This document shows positions 7,894-18,247 of a DNA stretch of 64,000 nucleotides, in pieces (position 1 is the stretch's first letter; the number at the start of each line of letters is the position of its first letter). The notes beneath the pieces were generated by a model that saw only the letters and a list, made by a program, of their open reading frames with translations, ran no database searches and was not told the origin of the DNA. A program made the translations under genes and the position numbers. The stretch lies in NCBI RefSeq assembly GCF_013170825.1, contig NZ_CP033365.1, positions 186,001 to 250,000 on the forward strand, written 5' to 3'. This stretch comes from Mesorhizobium sp. NZP2298. Its GTDB lineage: Bacteria; Pseudomonadota; Alphaproteobacteria; Rhizobiales; Rhizobiaceae.

Positions 7894-10173
7894 TCAAGTC
7901 CCCGCCGTGTATGCCGCGATCACCGCCATGTTGACGATGTCGTTATCCTTGGCGTTCAACGAGACGATCTGGACCGGCTTGTTCAAGCCGACCAGCAGCG
8001 GGCCGATGACCGTCGAGCCGCCGAGTTCCTGCAGCATCTTGGTCGAGATCGAGGCCGAGTGGAAGGCCGGCATGACCAGCACATTGGCCGGGCCGGTGAG
8101 GCGGATGAACGGGTACTGCGCCATGGCGCGGGCGTTGAGCGCGACGTCGGCGGCCATTTCGCCGTCATATTCGAAATCGACGCGGCGCTTGTCGAGGATG
8201 CGCACCGCTTCCTGGACGCGTTCGGAGCGTTCGCCCTGCGGATGGCCGAAGGTGGAATAAGCGAGCATGGCAAGCCTCGGCTCGTAGCCCATGCGGCGGG
8301 CAAAGCCAGCCGCCTCCTCGGCGATGTCGGCGATCTGCTCAGCGTTCGGCATGTCGTGCACGGCGGTGTCCGCGACCAGCACGGTCTTGCCCCGCGCCAA
8401 CACGATAGACACGCCGATGACGCGGTGGCCGGGTTTGGCGTCGATGACGCGCCTGATATCGTCGAGCGCGGTCGAATAGTTGCGGGTGACACCGGTGACG
8501 ATGCCGTCGGCGTCGCCCAGCGCCACCATGCAGGCGGCGAAGTGGTTGCGGTCGTTGTTGATCAGGCGCTGGCAGTCGCGGAACAGGAACCCCTTCCGCT
8601 GCATGCGCTCATAGAGATAGTCGGTGTAGATGCCGTTGCGGCGCGACAGCCGCGCATTGATGATCTCGATGCCTTGCTTGTTGAGGTCGATGCCGGCGTG
8701 CTTGGCGTTCTCCTTGATGACATCGTCGCGGCCAAGCAGGATGGCGGTGCCGAGCCGCTGGTTCACATAGGAGACGGCGGCGCGCATCACCTGCTCCTCC
8801 TCGCCTTCGGCGAAGACGATGCGCTTGGGCTGGCGGCGCACGCGGTCGTAGATGCGCTGCAGGGTCGAAGCGATCGGGTCGCGGCGAGCCGACAGTTCCT
8901 GCGCGTAGCGGTCGAGGTCGAGGATTGGCTTGCGGGCGACGCCGGAGTCCATCGCCGCTTTGGCGACGGCCAGCGGAATGGCCGAGATCAGGCGCGGATC
9001 GAACGGCACCGGAATGATGTAGTTGGGGCCGAATTTCGGCCGGTTGCCTTGATAGGCGGCGGCGACGTCGTCGGGCACGTCCTGGCGCGCCAGTTCGGCG
9101 AGCGCCCTGGCCGCGGCGATCTTCATGTCGTCATTGATGGTGGTGGCTCGCACGTCCAGCGCGCCGCGGAAGATGTAAGGGAAACCGAGCACGTTGTTGA
9201 CCTGGTTCGGATAGTCCGAACGCCCGGTCGCCATGATGGCGTCGGTGCGGATCTCGGCCACTTCCTCCGGCGTTATTTCCGGATCGGGATTGGCCATGGC
9301 GAAGATGATCGGGTTCTTGGCCATCGACTGCACCATGGCGGTGGTCAGCGCGCCCTTGGCCGAGAGGCCGAGGAAGACGTCGGCGCCGTCGAGCGCCTCG
9401 GCGAGGCTGCGCGCGTCGGTCTTGACCGCATGTGCCGACTTCCACTGATTCATGCCTTCGGTGCGGCCCTGGAAGACCACGCCCTTGGTGTCGCACAGGA
9501 CGATGTTTTCCGGCGCGAAGCCCATCGCCTTCATCAGCTCGATGCAGGCGATGCCGGCGGCACCCGCGCCGTTGCAGACCAGCTTCGTGGTCTTCATGTC
9601 GCGGCCGGTGACTTCCAGCGCGTTGATCAGGCCGGCGGCCGAGATGATGGCGGTGCCGTGCTGGTCGTCATGGAAGACGGGGATGTCCATCAGCTCGCGC
9701 AGCCGCTGCTCAATGATGAAGCATTCCGGTGCCTTGATGTCCTCGAGGTTGATGCCGCCGAAGGAAGGACCGAGGAAGCGCACGCAATTGATGAACTCGT
9801 CGGCATCCTCGGTGTCGACCTCGAGGTCGATGGAATCGACATCGGCGAAGCGCTTGAACAGCACCGCCTTGCCTTCCATCACCGGCTTGGAGGCCAGGGC
9901 GCCGAGATTGCCGAGGCCAAGGATAGCGGTGCCGTTGGAGATGACGGCGACCATGTTGCCGCGCGTCGTGTAATCGAAGGCCCGGCTGGGGTCCTCGGCG
10001 ATGGCGCGCACCGGCACGGCGACGCCTGGCGAATAGGCGAGGCTCAGATCGCGCTGCGTCGTCATCGGCTTGGTGGCGACGATCTCCAGCTTGCCAGGCC
10101 GGCCCATGGCGTGGAATTCGAGCGCTTCCTGCGCGCTGACGGACGGACCGCTGTTCTCGGTTTTCCTGGCCAT
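7894..10173 (-). CDS. maeB: NADP-dependent malic enzyme with phosphotransacetylase-like C-terminal domain
   Basis: Oxidative decarboxylation of malate to pyruvate; rhizobial C4-dicarboxylate metabolism relies on such enzymes. 759 residues, the usual 750-770 of the large bacterial form. The N-terminal malic domain carries AYSPGVAVP and GNMVAVISNGTAILGLGNLG; the dinucleotide-binding site is CNGAGAAGIACIELM near residue 200. From about 430 the protein is a phosphate acetyltransferase-like domain, which in this enzyme type is regulatory, not an active transacetylase. The position next to mutS matches the Sinorhizobium tme gene, so NADP preference (TME) is likelier than NAD (DME), but that is inference from gene order. 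Start taken at MARKTENS (10173), since the upstream extension looks non-coding. Confidence 0.93.
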   Translation of the reverse strand: MARKTENSGPSVSAQEALEFHAMGRPGKLEIVATKPMTTQRDLSLAYSPGVAVPVRAIAEDPSRAFDYTTRGNMVAVISNGTAILGLGNLGALASKPVMEGKAVLFKRFADVDSIDLEVDTEDADEFINCVRFLGPSFGGINLEDIKAPECFIIEQRLRELMDIPVFHDDQHGTAIISAAGLINALEVTGRDMKTTKLVCNGAGAAGIACIELMKAMGFAPENIVLCDTKGVVFQGRTEGMNQWKSAHAVKTDARSLAEALDGADVFLGLSAKGALTTAMVQSMAKNPIIFAMANPDPEITPEEVAEIRTDAIMATGRSDYPNQVNNVLGFPYIFRGALDVRATTINDDMKIAAARALAELARQDVPDDVAAAYQGNRPKFGPNYIIPVPFDPRLISAIPLAVAKAAMDSGVARKPILDLDRYAQELSARRDPIASTLQRIYDRVRRQPKRIVFAEGEEEQVMRAAVSYVNQRLGTAILLGRDDVIKENAKHAGIDLNKQGIEIINARLSRRNGIYTDYLYERMQRKGFLFRDCQRLINNDRNHFAACMVALGDADGIVTGVTRNYSTALDDIRRVIDAKPGHRVIGVSIVLARGKTVLVADTAVHDMPNAEQIADIAEEAAGFARRMGYEPRLAMLAYSTFGHPQGERSERVQEAVRILDKRRVDFEYDGEMAADVALNARAMAQYPFIRLTGPANVLVMPAFHSASISTKMLQELGGSTVIGPLLVGLNKPVQIVSLNAKDNDIVNMAVIAAYTAGT

Positions 10174-10387
10174 GATGCTTTTGATTTCCTCGCCGGTGCA
10201 GCACCTCCTTGAAGCGGGTGCTTTGTTTCGGTCCGAATTAAGACCACACACCGCCGCGTGTAAACCGCCACCACGCCTGAATCGCGGATCATGTGGGAAA
10301 TTGCCGGCACTTCCCGCCTCGGTCTTCCCCTGCTTTTCGATGACCCGGCATTAAACCCGGCCATTACATCTGCTAGCGTGCCGGGCC

Positions 10388-13117
10388 ATGAACATGCACA
10401 GCCCCAACGAGCCTGACGCCCCCGAGGTGATGACCCCGCCACAGCCCGGCACGGCCGCAGTGACGCCGATGATGGAGCAGTTCATCGAGATCAAGGCGGC
10501 GAACCCGGATTCGCTGCTGTTCTACCGCATGGGCGATTTCTACGAGCTGTTCTTCGACGATGCCGAAAAGGCGAGCCGCGCGCTGGGCATCGTCCTGACC
10601 AAGCGCGGCAAGCACCAGGGCCACGATATCCCGATGTGCGGCGTACCGGTGCATGCGGCCGACGATTATCTGCAGAAGCTGATCGGCCAGGGGTTCCGCG
10701 TCGCCGTCTGCGAACAGATCGAGGATCCGGCCGAGGCCAAGAAGCGCGGCTCCAAATCGGTGGTGCGCCGCGACGTGGTGCGGCTGGTGACGCCGGGCAC
10801 GATCACCGAGGACAAATTGCTGGCGCCGTCGGAATCAAGCTTCCTGATGGCGCTGGGGCGGGTGAAGGGCGGGGCGGACCATTCGTTTGCGCTGGCCTGG
10901 ATCGACATCTCGACAGGCGCCTTCCGCGTCGCCGAGACCACCGCCGACCGGCTGCTCGCCGACATCTTCCGTGTCGATCCGCGCGAGCTGATCGTCGCCG
11001 AACCGGTGTTTTATGATCCGGAGCTGAAGCCTGTGTTCGACGTGCTCGGCCGCGTCGCCAACCCGCAACCGCCGTCGTTGTTCGATTCGGCCTCTGCCAC
11101 CGGGCGCATCGCCCGTTTCTTCGAGGTGGCGACACCGGACAGTTTCGGCACGTTTTCGCGGGCGGAACTGTCGGCGATCTCTGGCGCCATCGCCTATGTC
11201 GAGAAGACGCAGAAGGCCGAACGCCCGCCGCTGTCGCGCCCTGAGCGCGAAGAGCAGGGCTCGACCCTGTTCATCGATCCGGCGACACGCGGCAATCTCG
11301 AGTTGCTGCGCACGCTGTCCGGCAACCGCGAAGGCTCGCTGTTCAAGGCGATCGACCGCACGGTAACCGGCGGCGGCGCAAGGCTGCTCGCCGACCGGCT
11401 GATGGCGCCGCTGACCGACCCGACGGCGATCGGCGCACGACTGGACTCGGTGTCGTTCTTCCGCTCCGAAACGCGGCTTTGCCAGGCGGTGCGGGCGAGC
11501 CTGAAAAGCGTCGCCGACATGCCGCGCGCTTTGTCCAGGCTGGCGCTTAACCGCGGCGGCCCGCGCGATCTCGGCGCGTTGCGCGCCGGCTTCGAGGCGG
11601 CGGGCGCCATCGCCGAGACCTTTGCCGCGATCGCCCTGCCCCAGGAATTGGCGGCCGCACTTGCCGCCATTCATGCCTTGCCCAAGCCGCTTGCGCAGCA
11701 CCTGACGCAAGCGCTTGGCGACGAACTGCCGCTGCTCAAGCGCGATGGCGGCTTCGTTCGCGGGGGCTACCACCCGGAACTCGACGAGATGCGGGCGCTG
11801 CGCGACGAGTCGCGAAAGGTGATCGCCGCGTTGGAACGCTCGCTGATCGAGGAGACCGGCATCCGTTCGCTGAAGATCCGGCACAACAACGTGCTGGGTT
11901 ACTATATCGAGGTGACCGCCAACCACCACGCGGTCATGACCGGCAGCGATGGCGCCAAGGCGCGCTTCATTCACCGCCAGACCATGGCCAATGCCATGCG
12001 CTTCACCACGACCGAGCTTGCCGAACTCGAGACCAAGATCGCCAATGCCGCCGACCGGGCGCTGAGCATCGAACTGGCCGCCTTCGATGCGCTGACGGCG
12101 GAAGCCGTCGGCGAGGCGGAAAAGATCCGTGCCGGCGCCGACGCGCTTGCCGCTCTCGACGTGTCGGCGGCACTCGCGCTGCTTTCTGAAAGCGAAGCCT
12201 GGTGCCGTCCATTGGTGGATTCGAGCCTCGCCTTCGATATTTCCGGTGGTCGGCATCCGGTCGTCGAACAGGCGCTGCGCCGTTCGGGCGAGGGACCGTT
12301 CGTCGCCAATGATTGCGATCTCTCGCCAGAGGGGAGCGCCAAGAACGGCGCGATCTGGCTGCTGACCGGCCCGAACATGGGCGGTAAATCGACTTTCCTG
12401 CGGCAGAACGCGCTGATCGCGATCCTGGCCCAGACGGGCTCCTTCGTGCCGGCGGCATCGGCTCATATCGGTGTCGTCGACCGGCTGTTCTCGCGCGTCG
12501 GCGCTTCGGACGACCTGGCACGCGGCCGTTCGACCTTCATGGTCGAGATGGTCGAGACGGCGGCCATCCTAAACCAGGCCGGCGAGCGGGCGCTGGTGAT
12601 CCTCGATGAGATCGGCCGCGGCACCGCCACTTTCGACGGCTTGTCGATCGCCTGGGCGGCGGTGGAGTATCTGCATGAGAAGAACCGCTGCCGGGCGATC
12701 TTCGCTACCCATTTCCACGAGATGACGTCGCTGGCCGGCAAGCTGGCGCGGCTGCACAACGTCACCATGCGGGTCAAGGAATGGGAGGGCGACGTCGTCT
12801 TCCTGCACGAGGTCGGCAAGGGTGCGGCCGACCGTTCCTACGGCGTGCAGGTGGCACGGCTGGCCGGCCTGCCGGAAGCGGTGGTGGATCGGGCCAAGGA
12901 AGTCCTGCACCAGCTGGAAGAAGGCGAGGTTTCCGGCAAGACCAACCGGCTGGTCGATGACCTGCCGCTGTTTTCCGTGGCGATGAAGCGGGAGGCGCCG
13001 AAGCCGCTGAAAAGCGATGCGCTTGGCACTGCGCTCGGCGAGATCAATCCCGACGAGATGACGCCACGGGAAGCGCTGGAAGCGCTGTACCGGCTGAAGG
13101 GATTGGCCGGCAAGTAG
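10388..13117 (+). CDS. mutS: DNA mismatch repair ATPase MutS
   Basis: Recognises mismatches and small loops and recruits MutL. 909 residues. The N-terminal mismatch-binding domain carries the Phe-X-Glu motif in MGDFYELF, around residues 55-62. The ABC ATPase domain has Walker [10 protein letters not shown] near residue 661 and Walker [17 protein letters not shown] near residue 740, followed by FATHFHE (switch His). The C-terminal tail has the helix-turn-helix dimerisation region. It is divergent from maeB (214-bp shared upstream region) and its stop directly abuts the stop of the convergent aldo/keto reductase gene. Confidence 0.98.
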   Translation: MNMHSPNEPDAPEVMTPPQPGTAAVTPMMEQFIEIKAANPDSLLFYRMGDFYELFFDDAEKASRALGIVLTKRGKHQGHDIPMCGVPVHAADDYLQKLIGQGFRVAVCEQIEDPAEAKKRGSKSVVRRDVVRLVTPGTITEDKLLAPSESSFLMALGRVKGGADHSFALAWIDISTGAFRVAETTADRLLADIFRVDPRELIVAEPVFYDPELKPVFDVLGRVANPQPPSLFDSASATGRIARFFEVATPDSFGTFSRAELSAISGAIAYVEKTQKAERPPLSRPEREEQGSTLFIDPATRGNLELLRTLSGNREGSLFKAIDRTVTGGGARLLADRLMAPLTDPTAIGARLDSVSFFRSETRLCQAVRASLKSVADMPRALSRLALNRGGPRDLGALRAGFEAAGAIAETFAAIALPQELAAALAAIHALPKPLAQHLTQALGDELPLLKRDGGFVRGGYHPELDEMRALRDESRKVIAALERSLIEETGIRSLKIRHNNVLGYYIEVTANHHAVMTGSDGAKARFIHRQTMANAMRFTTTELAELETKIANAADRALSIELAAFDALTAEAVGEAEKIRAGADALAALDVSAALALLSESEAWCRPLVDSSLAFDISGGRHPVVEQALRRSGEGPFVANDCDLSPEGSAKNGAIWLLTGPNMGGKSTFLRQNALIAILAQTGSFVPAASAHIGVVDRLFSRVGASDDLARGRSTFMVEMVETAAILNQAGERALVILDEIGRGTATFDGLSIAWAAVEYLHEKNRCRAIFATHFHEMTSLAGKLARLHNVTMRVKEWEGDVVFLHEVGKGAADRSYGVQVARLAGLPEAVVDRAKEVLHQLEEGEVSGKTNRLVDDLPLFSVAMKREAPKPLKSDALGTALGEINPDEMTPREALEALYRLKGLAGK

Positions 13118-13963
13118 TCAGATCATCTCCAGCCCGCGCTTGCGGGTCGGCGGGGGGAAGGCGCGGTCGAGATCGGCGAGGTCTTCGCCCGTGAGCGCGA
13201 TGTCGAGCGCGGCGACGTTCTGGCGGACGTGCTCCTGGCTGCTGGCCTTCGGGATGGCGATGACGCCGTCCTGATGCATCACCCATGCCAGGGCTATTTG
13301 CGCGGCGGTCGCATTGTGGCGGGCGGCGACCGCATCGAGCCTGGCATTGCGCGCCAATGCGCCCTGCTCGACCGGCGAATAGGCCATCAGCGGAATGCCG
13401 CGCTGCCGGCTCCAGGGCGCCAGATCGAACTCGAGGCCGCGACGGACCAGATTGTAAAGCACCTGGTTGGTCTGGACGTTGCCGCCATTGGCAACGCTGA
13501 CTAAGTCTTCCATTTCCTCGGTGTCGAAATTGCTGACGCCCCAGTGACGGATCTTGCCGGCCTTCTTAAGCGCCTCGAACGCCTCGACCGTCTCCGCCAA
13601 CGGCACGCTGCCTGGCCAATGCAACAGATAGAGATCGATGCGGTCGGTGCGCAGGCGCTTCAGGCTGTTCTCACAGGCGCGCTGCACACCCGCGCGCGAA
13701 GCGTTCGATGGTAGAACTTTCGAGACCAGAAAAGTCTCGTCGCGGCGCCCGGCAATGGCCCCGGCGACGACTTCCTCGGCGCCACCGCTGGCATACATTT
13801 CGGCGGTGTCGATCAGCGTGATGCCGAGATCGAGGCCAAGCTTGAGAGCATCGACTTCCGTGGAGCGACGGCGTGGATCCTCGCCCATCTTCCATGTGCC
13901 CTGGCCGAGAACGGGTATTGCCTCGCCAGACGGCAACGCGATGGTTCTGACGCTCGACGGCAT
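13118..13963 (-). CDS. aldo/keto reductase
   Basis: 281-residue NADPH-dependent oxidoreductase. The catalytic tetrad of the family is visible: Asp and Tyr in [11 protein letters not shown], Lys in LVSKVLP, and His in YLLHWPG. The coenzyme-binding C-terminal half includes AIPKAS. Substrate unknown. It lies 93 bp downstream of the DUF305 gene on the same strand, so it may be read through from the copper promoter, but a copper role is not otherwise indicated. Confidence 0.92.
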   Translation of the reverse strand: MPSSVRTIALPSGEAIPVLGQGTWKMGEDPRRRSTEVDALKLGLDLGITLIDTAEMYASGGAEEVVAGAIAGRRDETFLVSKVLPSNASRAGVQRACENSLKRLRTDRIDLYLLHWPGSVPLAETVEAFEALKKAGKIRHWGVSNFDTEEMEDLVSVANGGNVQTNQVLYNLVRRGLEFDLAPWSRQRGIPLMAYSPVEQGALARNARLDAVAARHNATAAQIALAWVMHQDGVIAIPKASSQEHVRQNVAALDIALTGEDLADLDRAFPPPTRKRGLEMI

Positions 13964-14056
13964 GGCAGGCTCCAGTTGAGGCCCGATCGCATCACAGGCA
14001 GGACGAGAAATCCAGAGCGTTCTCGCCGCAGCCTACCTTGCGATGCCTCGAAAGCT

Positions 14057-14449
14057 CTATTTCACCGGATGGGCGGCAAGCCAGTCCTGCATCTGCTTGA
14101 TCTCGGCTTCCTGGGCGGCGATCACGCCTTTGGCCAGCTTGCGGATCTCCGGATCCTTGCCGTTGGCGAGCTCGACCTTGGCCATGTCGATGGCGCCCTG
14201 ATGATGCGGGATCATGCCGCGAACGAAATCGACGTCGGCATTGCCGGTATATTGCGATGCCATCATGTCGGCATGCATCTTGTCCATCGCTGCCTTGTAG
14301 CCTTCGGTCGAAGGGCTGGTCGCGTCCGTCGACATGCCGGCCATGTCGTGTTTCATCTCTTCGCTCTGCGCCGGAACGGTTTCGAGGAAGACGGCGAGCA
14401 GCATTCCAGCCGCCATCAGCAAAAGCACGAGTTTCTTGGCCAAAGTCAT
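14057..14449 (-). CDS. DUF305 family exported protein
   Basis: 130 residues. An N-terminal signal/anchor (KKLVLLLMAAGMLLAVFL) is followed by a Met/His-rich stretch, MKHDMAGMS, and the DUF305 core with MIPHHQGAIDMAK, whose paired histidines and methionines suggest metal binding. Family members occur repeatedly with copper-resistance genes (CopM-like). The gene starts 43 bp after the copA stop on the same strand, so a periplasmic copper-binding role under the same promoter is a reasonable inference. Confidence 0.85.
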   Translation of the reverse strand: MTLAKKLVLLLMAAGMLLAVFLETVPAQSEEMKHDMAGMSTDATSPSTEGYKAAMDKMHADMMASQYTGNADVDFVRGMIPHHQGAIDMAKVELANGKDPEIRKLAKGVIAAQEAEIKQMQDWLAAHPVK

Positions 14450-14492
14450 TCATGGTCTCCTGTTACTTCGGTTTCGTATTTGGGGGTTTGGA

Positions 14493-17009
14493 TCAGAGTT
14501 TCAACGTCCGCAGACGCAATGCGTTGGCGATGACGGAAACGGAGGACAGGCTCATCGCCGCCGCCGCCAGCATCGGCGACAACAGCATGCCGGTGAGCGG
14601 ATAGAGCACGCCGGCGGCGACCGGCACGCCCAGCACGTTGTAGAGGAAGGCGAAGAACAGGTTCTGGCGGATGTTACCGATCGTCGCCTGGGCGAGTTTA
14701 CGGGCCCGGACGATGCCGTTGAGGTCGCCCTTGACCAAAGTGATGCCGGCGCTTTCGACCGCGACATCGGCGCCGGTGCCCATGGCGATGCCGACATCGG
14801 CGCTGGCCAAGGCCGGTGCGTCGTTGACGCCGTCGCCGGCCATGGCAACACCGGCGCCCCTGCCGCGCAATTCCTCGACCAGGGCTGCCTTCTGTTCCGG
14901 CAGCAAACCGGCACGAACCTCATCGATGCCGAGGCTTTTGGCGATCGCCTTGGCGGTGCGCTCATTGTCGCCGGTTGCCATGATGATCCTCAAGCCGCTG
15001 TCATGCAGCGCCCGGATCGCCTCGGCGGTGGTGGCCTTGATGGGATCGGCGACGGCGACGATGCCGGCCAGCGTCTTGCCGGCAGCGACAAACATCACCG
15101 TCTTGCCTTCAGCCTGCAGCGCCTCCATCCTGCTGGAGATGGAGGCGATGTCAATACCGAGATCGGCCATCATCGCCGCATTGCCGAGCGCGACTTTCTG
15201 TCCCGACACGGTGCCAAGAACGCCCTTGCCGGTGACCGCCTCGAAATCGCTGGCCTCCGCGATCTTCAGGTCACGGGAGCCGGCGCCCTCGACGATTGCC
15301 TCGGCAAGCGGATGCTCCGAGCCTTTTTCCAGCGCGGCGGCAAGCGCCAGCAGTTCATTCTCAACCATGCCCCCGGCAGCGACGACATCGGTCAGTTTCG
15401 GCCGGCCTTCGGTCAGCGTGCCCGTCTTGTCGACGATCAGCGTGTCGACGGAGGCGAAGCGTTCAAGGGCGGCGGCTTCCTTGATCAGCACGCCGGCATG
15501 CGCCCCGCGCCCGGTGGCGGTCATGATCGACATTGGCGTGGCGAGGCCGAGCGCGCAGGGACAGGCGATGATCAGCACCGAGACCGCCGAGACGACGGCG
15601 AAGATCAGACTGGGCTCGGGGCCGAAGACCGCCCAGGCCATGAATGCCACGATGGCCACAAGGACGACCGCCGGGACAAAGTAGAAGGAAACGCGATCGG
15701 CCAGGCCCTGAATGGGCGCGCGCGAACGCTGTGCCTTGGCGACGAGTTCGACGATGCGAGCAAGCGTGGTCTCGGCGCCAATGCGCTCGGCACGCATGAT
15801 CAGCGAACCGTTCTTATTGAGCGTGCCGCCGGTAAGGGCGTCGCCTTCGGCCTTTTCGACCGGCAACGGTTCGCCCGTGATCATGGATTCGTCGATGGAA
15901 GAGCGGCCTTCGAGCACGGTGCCGTCGACCGGCACGGCATCGCCGGGCCGGATGCGCAGGCGATCGCCGGCCTTGACGCTGTCCAGCGGCACGTCGGTCT
16001 CGGAACCGTCTTCCCCGATGCGCCGCGCGGTCTTCGGCGCCAGATCGAGCAAGGCACGGATCGCCGATCCGGTCATTTCGCGGGCGCGCAATTCCAGCAC
16101 CTGGCCGAGGAAGACCAGCGCGACGATAACCGCGGCGGCCTCGAAATAGACCGGCACCGCGCCGCCATGACCACGAAACTGATGGGGAAAGATGTCGGGG
16201 AAGAGCGTGGCGACGACGCTGTAGAGATAGGCTGCACCGACGCCGAGCGAAATCAGCGTCCACATGTTGGGGCTGCGGTTGACGACCGACTCCCAGCCGC
16301 GATGGAAGAAAGGAAAGGCTGCCCAGAGCACCACCGGGCTTGCCAGGACCAGCTCGATCCAGATCTTCGTGCGATCGTCGACCAGGCCTTCCAGCGACAG
16401 GCCGACCATCGGCGCCATGGCGATGATCAGAAGCGGGATCGACAGGACCGCGCTGACCCAGAGCCGCCTGGTGAAATCGACCAGCTCGGGATTTGGCCCT
16501 TCATCGCCGGATGGTACGCCCATCGGCTCCAGCGCCATGCCGCAGATCGGGCAGGAGCCGGGCTTGTCGCGGACGATTTCCGGATGCATCGGGCACGTGT
16601 ATTGCGTGCCCTTGGGTGCCTGCACCGGCGCCGGCTTGTCGCTGAGATAGGTTTGCGGTGCCGCCTCGAACTTCGCCTTGCAGCCGGCGGAACAGAAATA
16701 GAAGCCCTGGCCTTCATGGCGCACGAAATGCTTCGCCGTCGAGCGGTCGACGCTCATGCCGCAGACCGGGTCGGTGGCTGTCATGTATCTTTCCGGCTCG
16801 GCCTGGAATTTCGTGCGGCAACCTTCACTGCAGAAATGATAGAGGCGGCCGCCGTGCTCCGATGTCGGCTTGCCGGCGTCCGGATCCACGGTCATGCCGC
16901 AGACCGGATCGCGCAGAACGGCCGTATCGGCACCCTTCGGCGCGCAACAGCTGCCGTGCGCGCCATGTGAATGGTGATCGCCGCGATGGTCATGGTCTGA
17001 ATGCGTCAT
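14493..17009 (-). CDS. copA: copper-translocating P1B-type ATPase
   Basis: 838-residue Cu(I) exporter in the inner membrane. The N terminus starts with a His-rich run, then two YHS-type metal-binding domains (DPVCGMTVD ... CSEGC and DPVCGMSVD ... CSAGC, residues about 34-125), then a heavy-metal-binding domain, YTCPMHPEIV ... CPICGM, near 138-165. It thus lacks the usual CxxC ferredoxin-like HMA domains and uses this other metal-sensing array. The membrane CPC motif (IIACPCALG), phosphorylation motif DKTGTLTEG and hinge GDGVNDAP are intact. A CueR-type promoter lies directly upstream and a DUF305 gene follows. Confidence 0.96.
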   Translation of the reverse strand: MTHSDHDHRGDHHSHGAHGSCCAPKGADTAVLRDPVCGMTVDPDAGKPTSEHGGRLYHFCSEGCRTKFQAEPERYMTATDPVCGMSVDRSTAKHFVRHEGQGFYFCSAGCKAKFEAAPQTYLSDKPAPVQAPKGTQYTCPMHPEIVRDKPGSCPICGMALEPMGVPSGDEGPNPELVDFTRRLWVSAVLSIPLLIIAMAPMVGLSLEGLVDDRTKIWIELVLASPVVLWAAFPFFHRGWESVVNRSPNMWTLISLGVGAAYLYSVVATLFPDIFPHQFRGHGGAVPVYFEAAAVIVALVFLGQVLELRAREMTGSAIRALLDLAPKTARRIGEDGSETDVPLDSVKAGDRLRIRPGDAVPVDGTVLEGRSSIDESMITGEPLPVEKAEGDALTGGTLNKNGSLIMRAERIGAETTLARIVELVAKAQRSRAPIQGLADRVSFYFVPAVVLVAIVAFMAWAVFGPEPSLIFAVVSAVSVLIIACPCALGLATPMSIMTATGRGAHAGVLIKEAAALERFASVDTLIVDKTGTLTEGRPKLTDVVAAGGMVENELLALAAALEKGSEHPLAEAIVEGAGSRDLKIAEASDFEAVTGKGVLGTVSGQKVALGNAAMMADLGIDIASISSRMEALQAEGKTVMFVAAGKTLAGIVAVADPIKATTAEAIRALHDSGLRIIMATGDNERTAKAIAKSLGIDEVRAGLLPEQKAALVEELRGRGAGVAMAGDGVNDAPALASADVGIAMGTGADVAVESAGITLVKGDLNGIVRARKLAQATIGNIRQNLFFAFLYNVLGVPVAAGVLYPLTGMLLSPMLAAAAMSLSSVSVIANALRLRTLKL

Positions 17010-17042
17010 TCCAGGAATGCCTCTCTCCTCTGCCGGTTTAAG

Positions 17043-17073
17043 GAGGTAGTGCTTCCAGTAACTGGAAGGTCAA
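17043..17073 (-). promoter_or_regulatory. CueR-type copper-responsive promoter of copA
   Basis: On the minus strand, TTGACC (17073-17068) and TACCTC (17048-17043) form -35 and -10 boxes separated by 19 bp, the overlong spacer typical of MerR-family promoters. The spacer and -35 edge carry a perfect 17-bp palindrome, CTTCCAGTTACTGGAAG (17068-17052). The layout matches the E. coli copA promoter. The -10 box is 34 bases from the copA start codon. The presumed activator is encoded at 28557-28970. Confidence 0.85.
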
Positions 17074-17217
17074 GGGCTGTTTTGATTTTTCGTGTTTCCA
17101 GATCCAGCCCCGGGCTGTTCGCCCCCGAAAAAACCCTCATTCCGGAGCGCGGCCTGCTAATATATATGCCGGTTATATAAGCAGATCCCTCCAACACGAT
17201 GCCGATCCCGTTAAAAC

Positions 17218-18021
17218 ATGAAGTGTTTGGTCATCAATCTTGATCGGTCTCCTGACCGCCTTGCCCATATTACGGCGGAGTTTGCCCGCATCGGCATCGC
17301 CTTCGAGCGAATCGTCGCGATCGACGCGCGTGACCATCCCGACCTGATGCTGCAGCCGCAGCATGCGATGTATTCCATCCGGCGCCTGTCCCACAGCGAG
17401 ATCGCCTGCATGCACAGCCATCGCGTCTGCTGGGCCATCATCGCGCAGGACGACGCCCCTTATGGCGCCGTCTTCGAGGACGACATCGTGTTTTCCGCGA
17501 AAGCCGGCGCCCTGCTTGCCGACGTGAGCTGGATTCCGGCCGATGCCGATGCCGTCAAGCTCGAGACATTCTTCATTAAAACCATGACCCAGAGGAAAAG
17601 AACCGCCGTCGGTCACGGCTTTTCCTTGGTCAGACTCCGCAGGAACCACGTCGGAACCGCCGGATACATCCTGTCGAGGCAAATGGCGCGCGACCTCCTC
17701 GACGCTACCGCACAAGCCAGCGCAGCAGCCGATGATCTCGTCTTCAATCCGGCGTTCCCGACGTCGAGCAAAAAGACGATCTACCAGCTTGTTCCCGCGC
17801 TTTGCGCACAGGACCAGTTCGTCGGCGACAGGCTGCCGAGCCTGCTTGTCGAGGAACGCGATGCGGCATGGGACGCAAGCGGGCTGACCATCAAACGCAG
17901 AAGGCCGGTCGCCGAGAAAATAAGGACAGAGACCAGACGCGTCGTCGAATGGATCATTGACTACTGCCGAATGCGGCGATACACGGTCGTTCCTTTCGAT
18001 CCGCCTGAAGCAGACCGATAG
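17218..18021 (+). CDS. glycosyltransferase family 25 (LPS biosynthesis type), copy 1
   Basis: 267 residues. Begins with the family signature KCLVINLDRSPDRL, and has the acidic GAVFEDDIVFS motif near residues 83-93 (probable nucleotide-sugar/metal site) and SEIACMHSHRVCW upstream of it. Family 25 enzymes add galactose or other sugars to lipopolysaccharide or capsule. It is the first of three tandem paralogues and the most diverged in the middle (ITAE, HPDLML, SWIPADADA). No good Shine-Dalgarno site precedes the ATG. The upstream 208-bp gap holds the copA promoter on the other strand. Confidence 0.88.
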   Translation: MKCLVINLDRSPDRLAHITAEFARIGIAFERIVAIDARDHPDLMLQPQHAMYSIRRLSHSEIACMHSHRVCWAIIAQDDAPYGAVFEDDIVFSAKAGALLADVSWIPADADAVKLETFFIKTMTQRKRTAVGHGFSLVRLRRNHVGTAGYILSRQMARDLLDATAQASAAADDLVFNPAFPTSSKKTIYQLVPALCAQDQFVGDRLPSLLVEERDAAWDASGLTIKRRRPVAEKIRTETRRVVEWIIDYCRMRRYTVVPFDPPEADR

Positions 18022-18247
18022 ACTTGTTGACCTGGAATAGAAAATTTTCCCCACTTCCCGTCGCATGTACTCCGCCAGTAATCCTGGGAATATGGGCCGG
18101 GTTTAAATCTTGGTTTTCTGATCTGGCGTAAAATATCCCCAGAAAAGATCAACAAATCATAACGTCACCTGTGCTAGAGGGCTCCTGCTGGACGGCCGTG
18201 CCGGTTCCGTGAAAGCAAGGGTTTCGTACAAAAATCGCTGGTAGAAC

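Noticed and set aside
7810..10212. 800-codon open frame on the plus strand
   Set aside because: Antisense to maeB, whose domains and motifs are complete; the product is Asp/Gly/His/Arg-rich with no family pattern, a GC-rich codon artefact.
10203..10212. AAGGAGGTG on the minus strand as ribosome site for a longer MaeB
   Set aside because: It lies in the upstream stretch, 30 bases before the chosen ATG, with no in-frame start codon at proper distance.
14334..16970. 878-codon open frame on the plus strand
   Set aside because: Exactly antisense to copA; low-complexity composition and no motifs.
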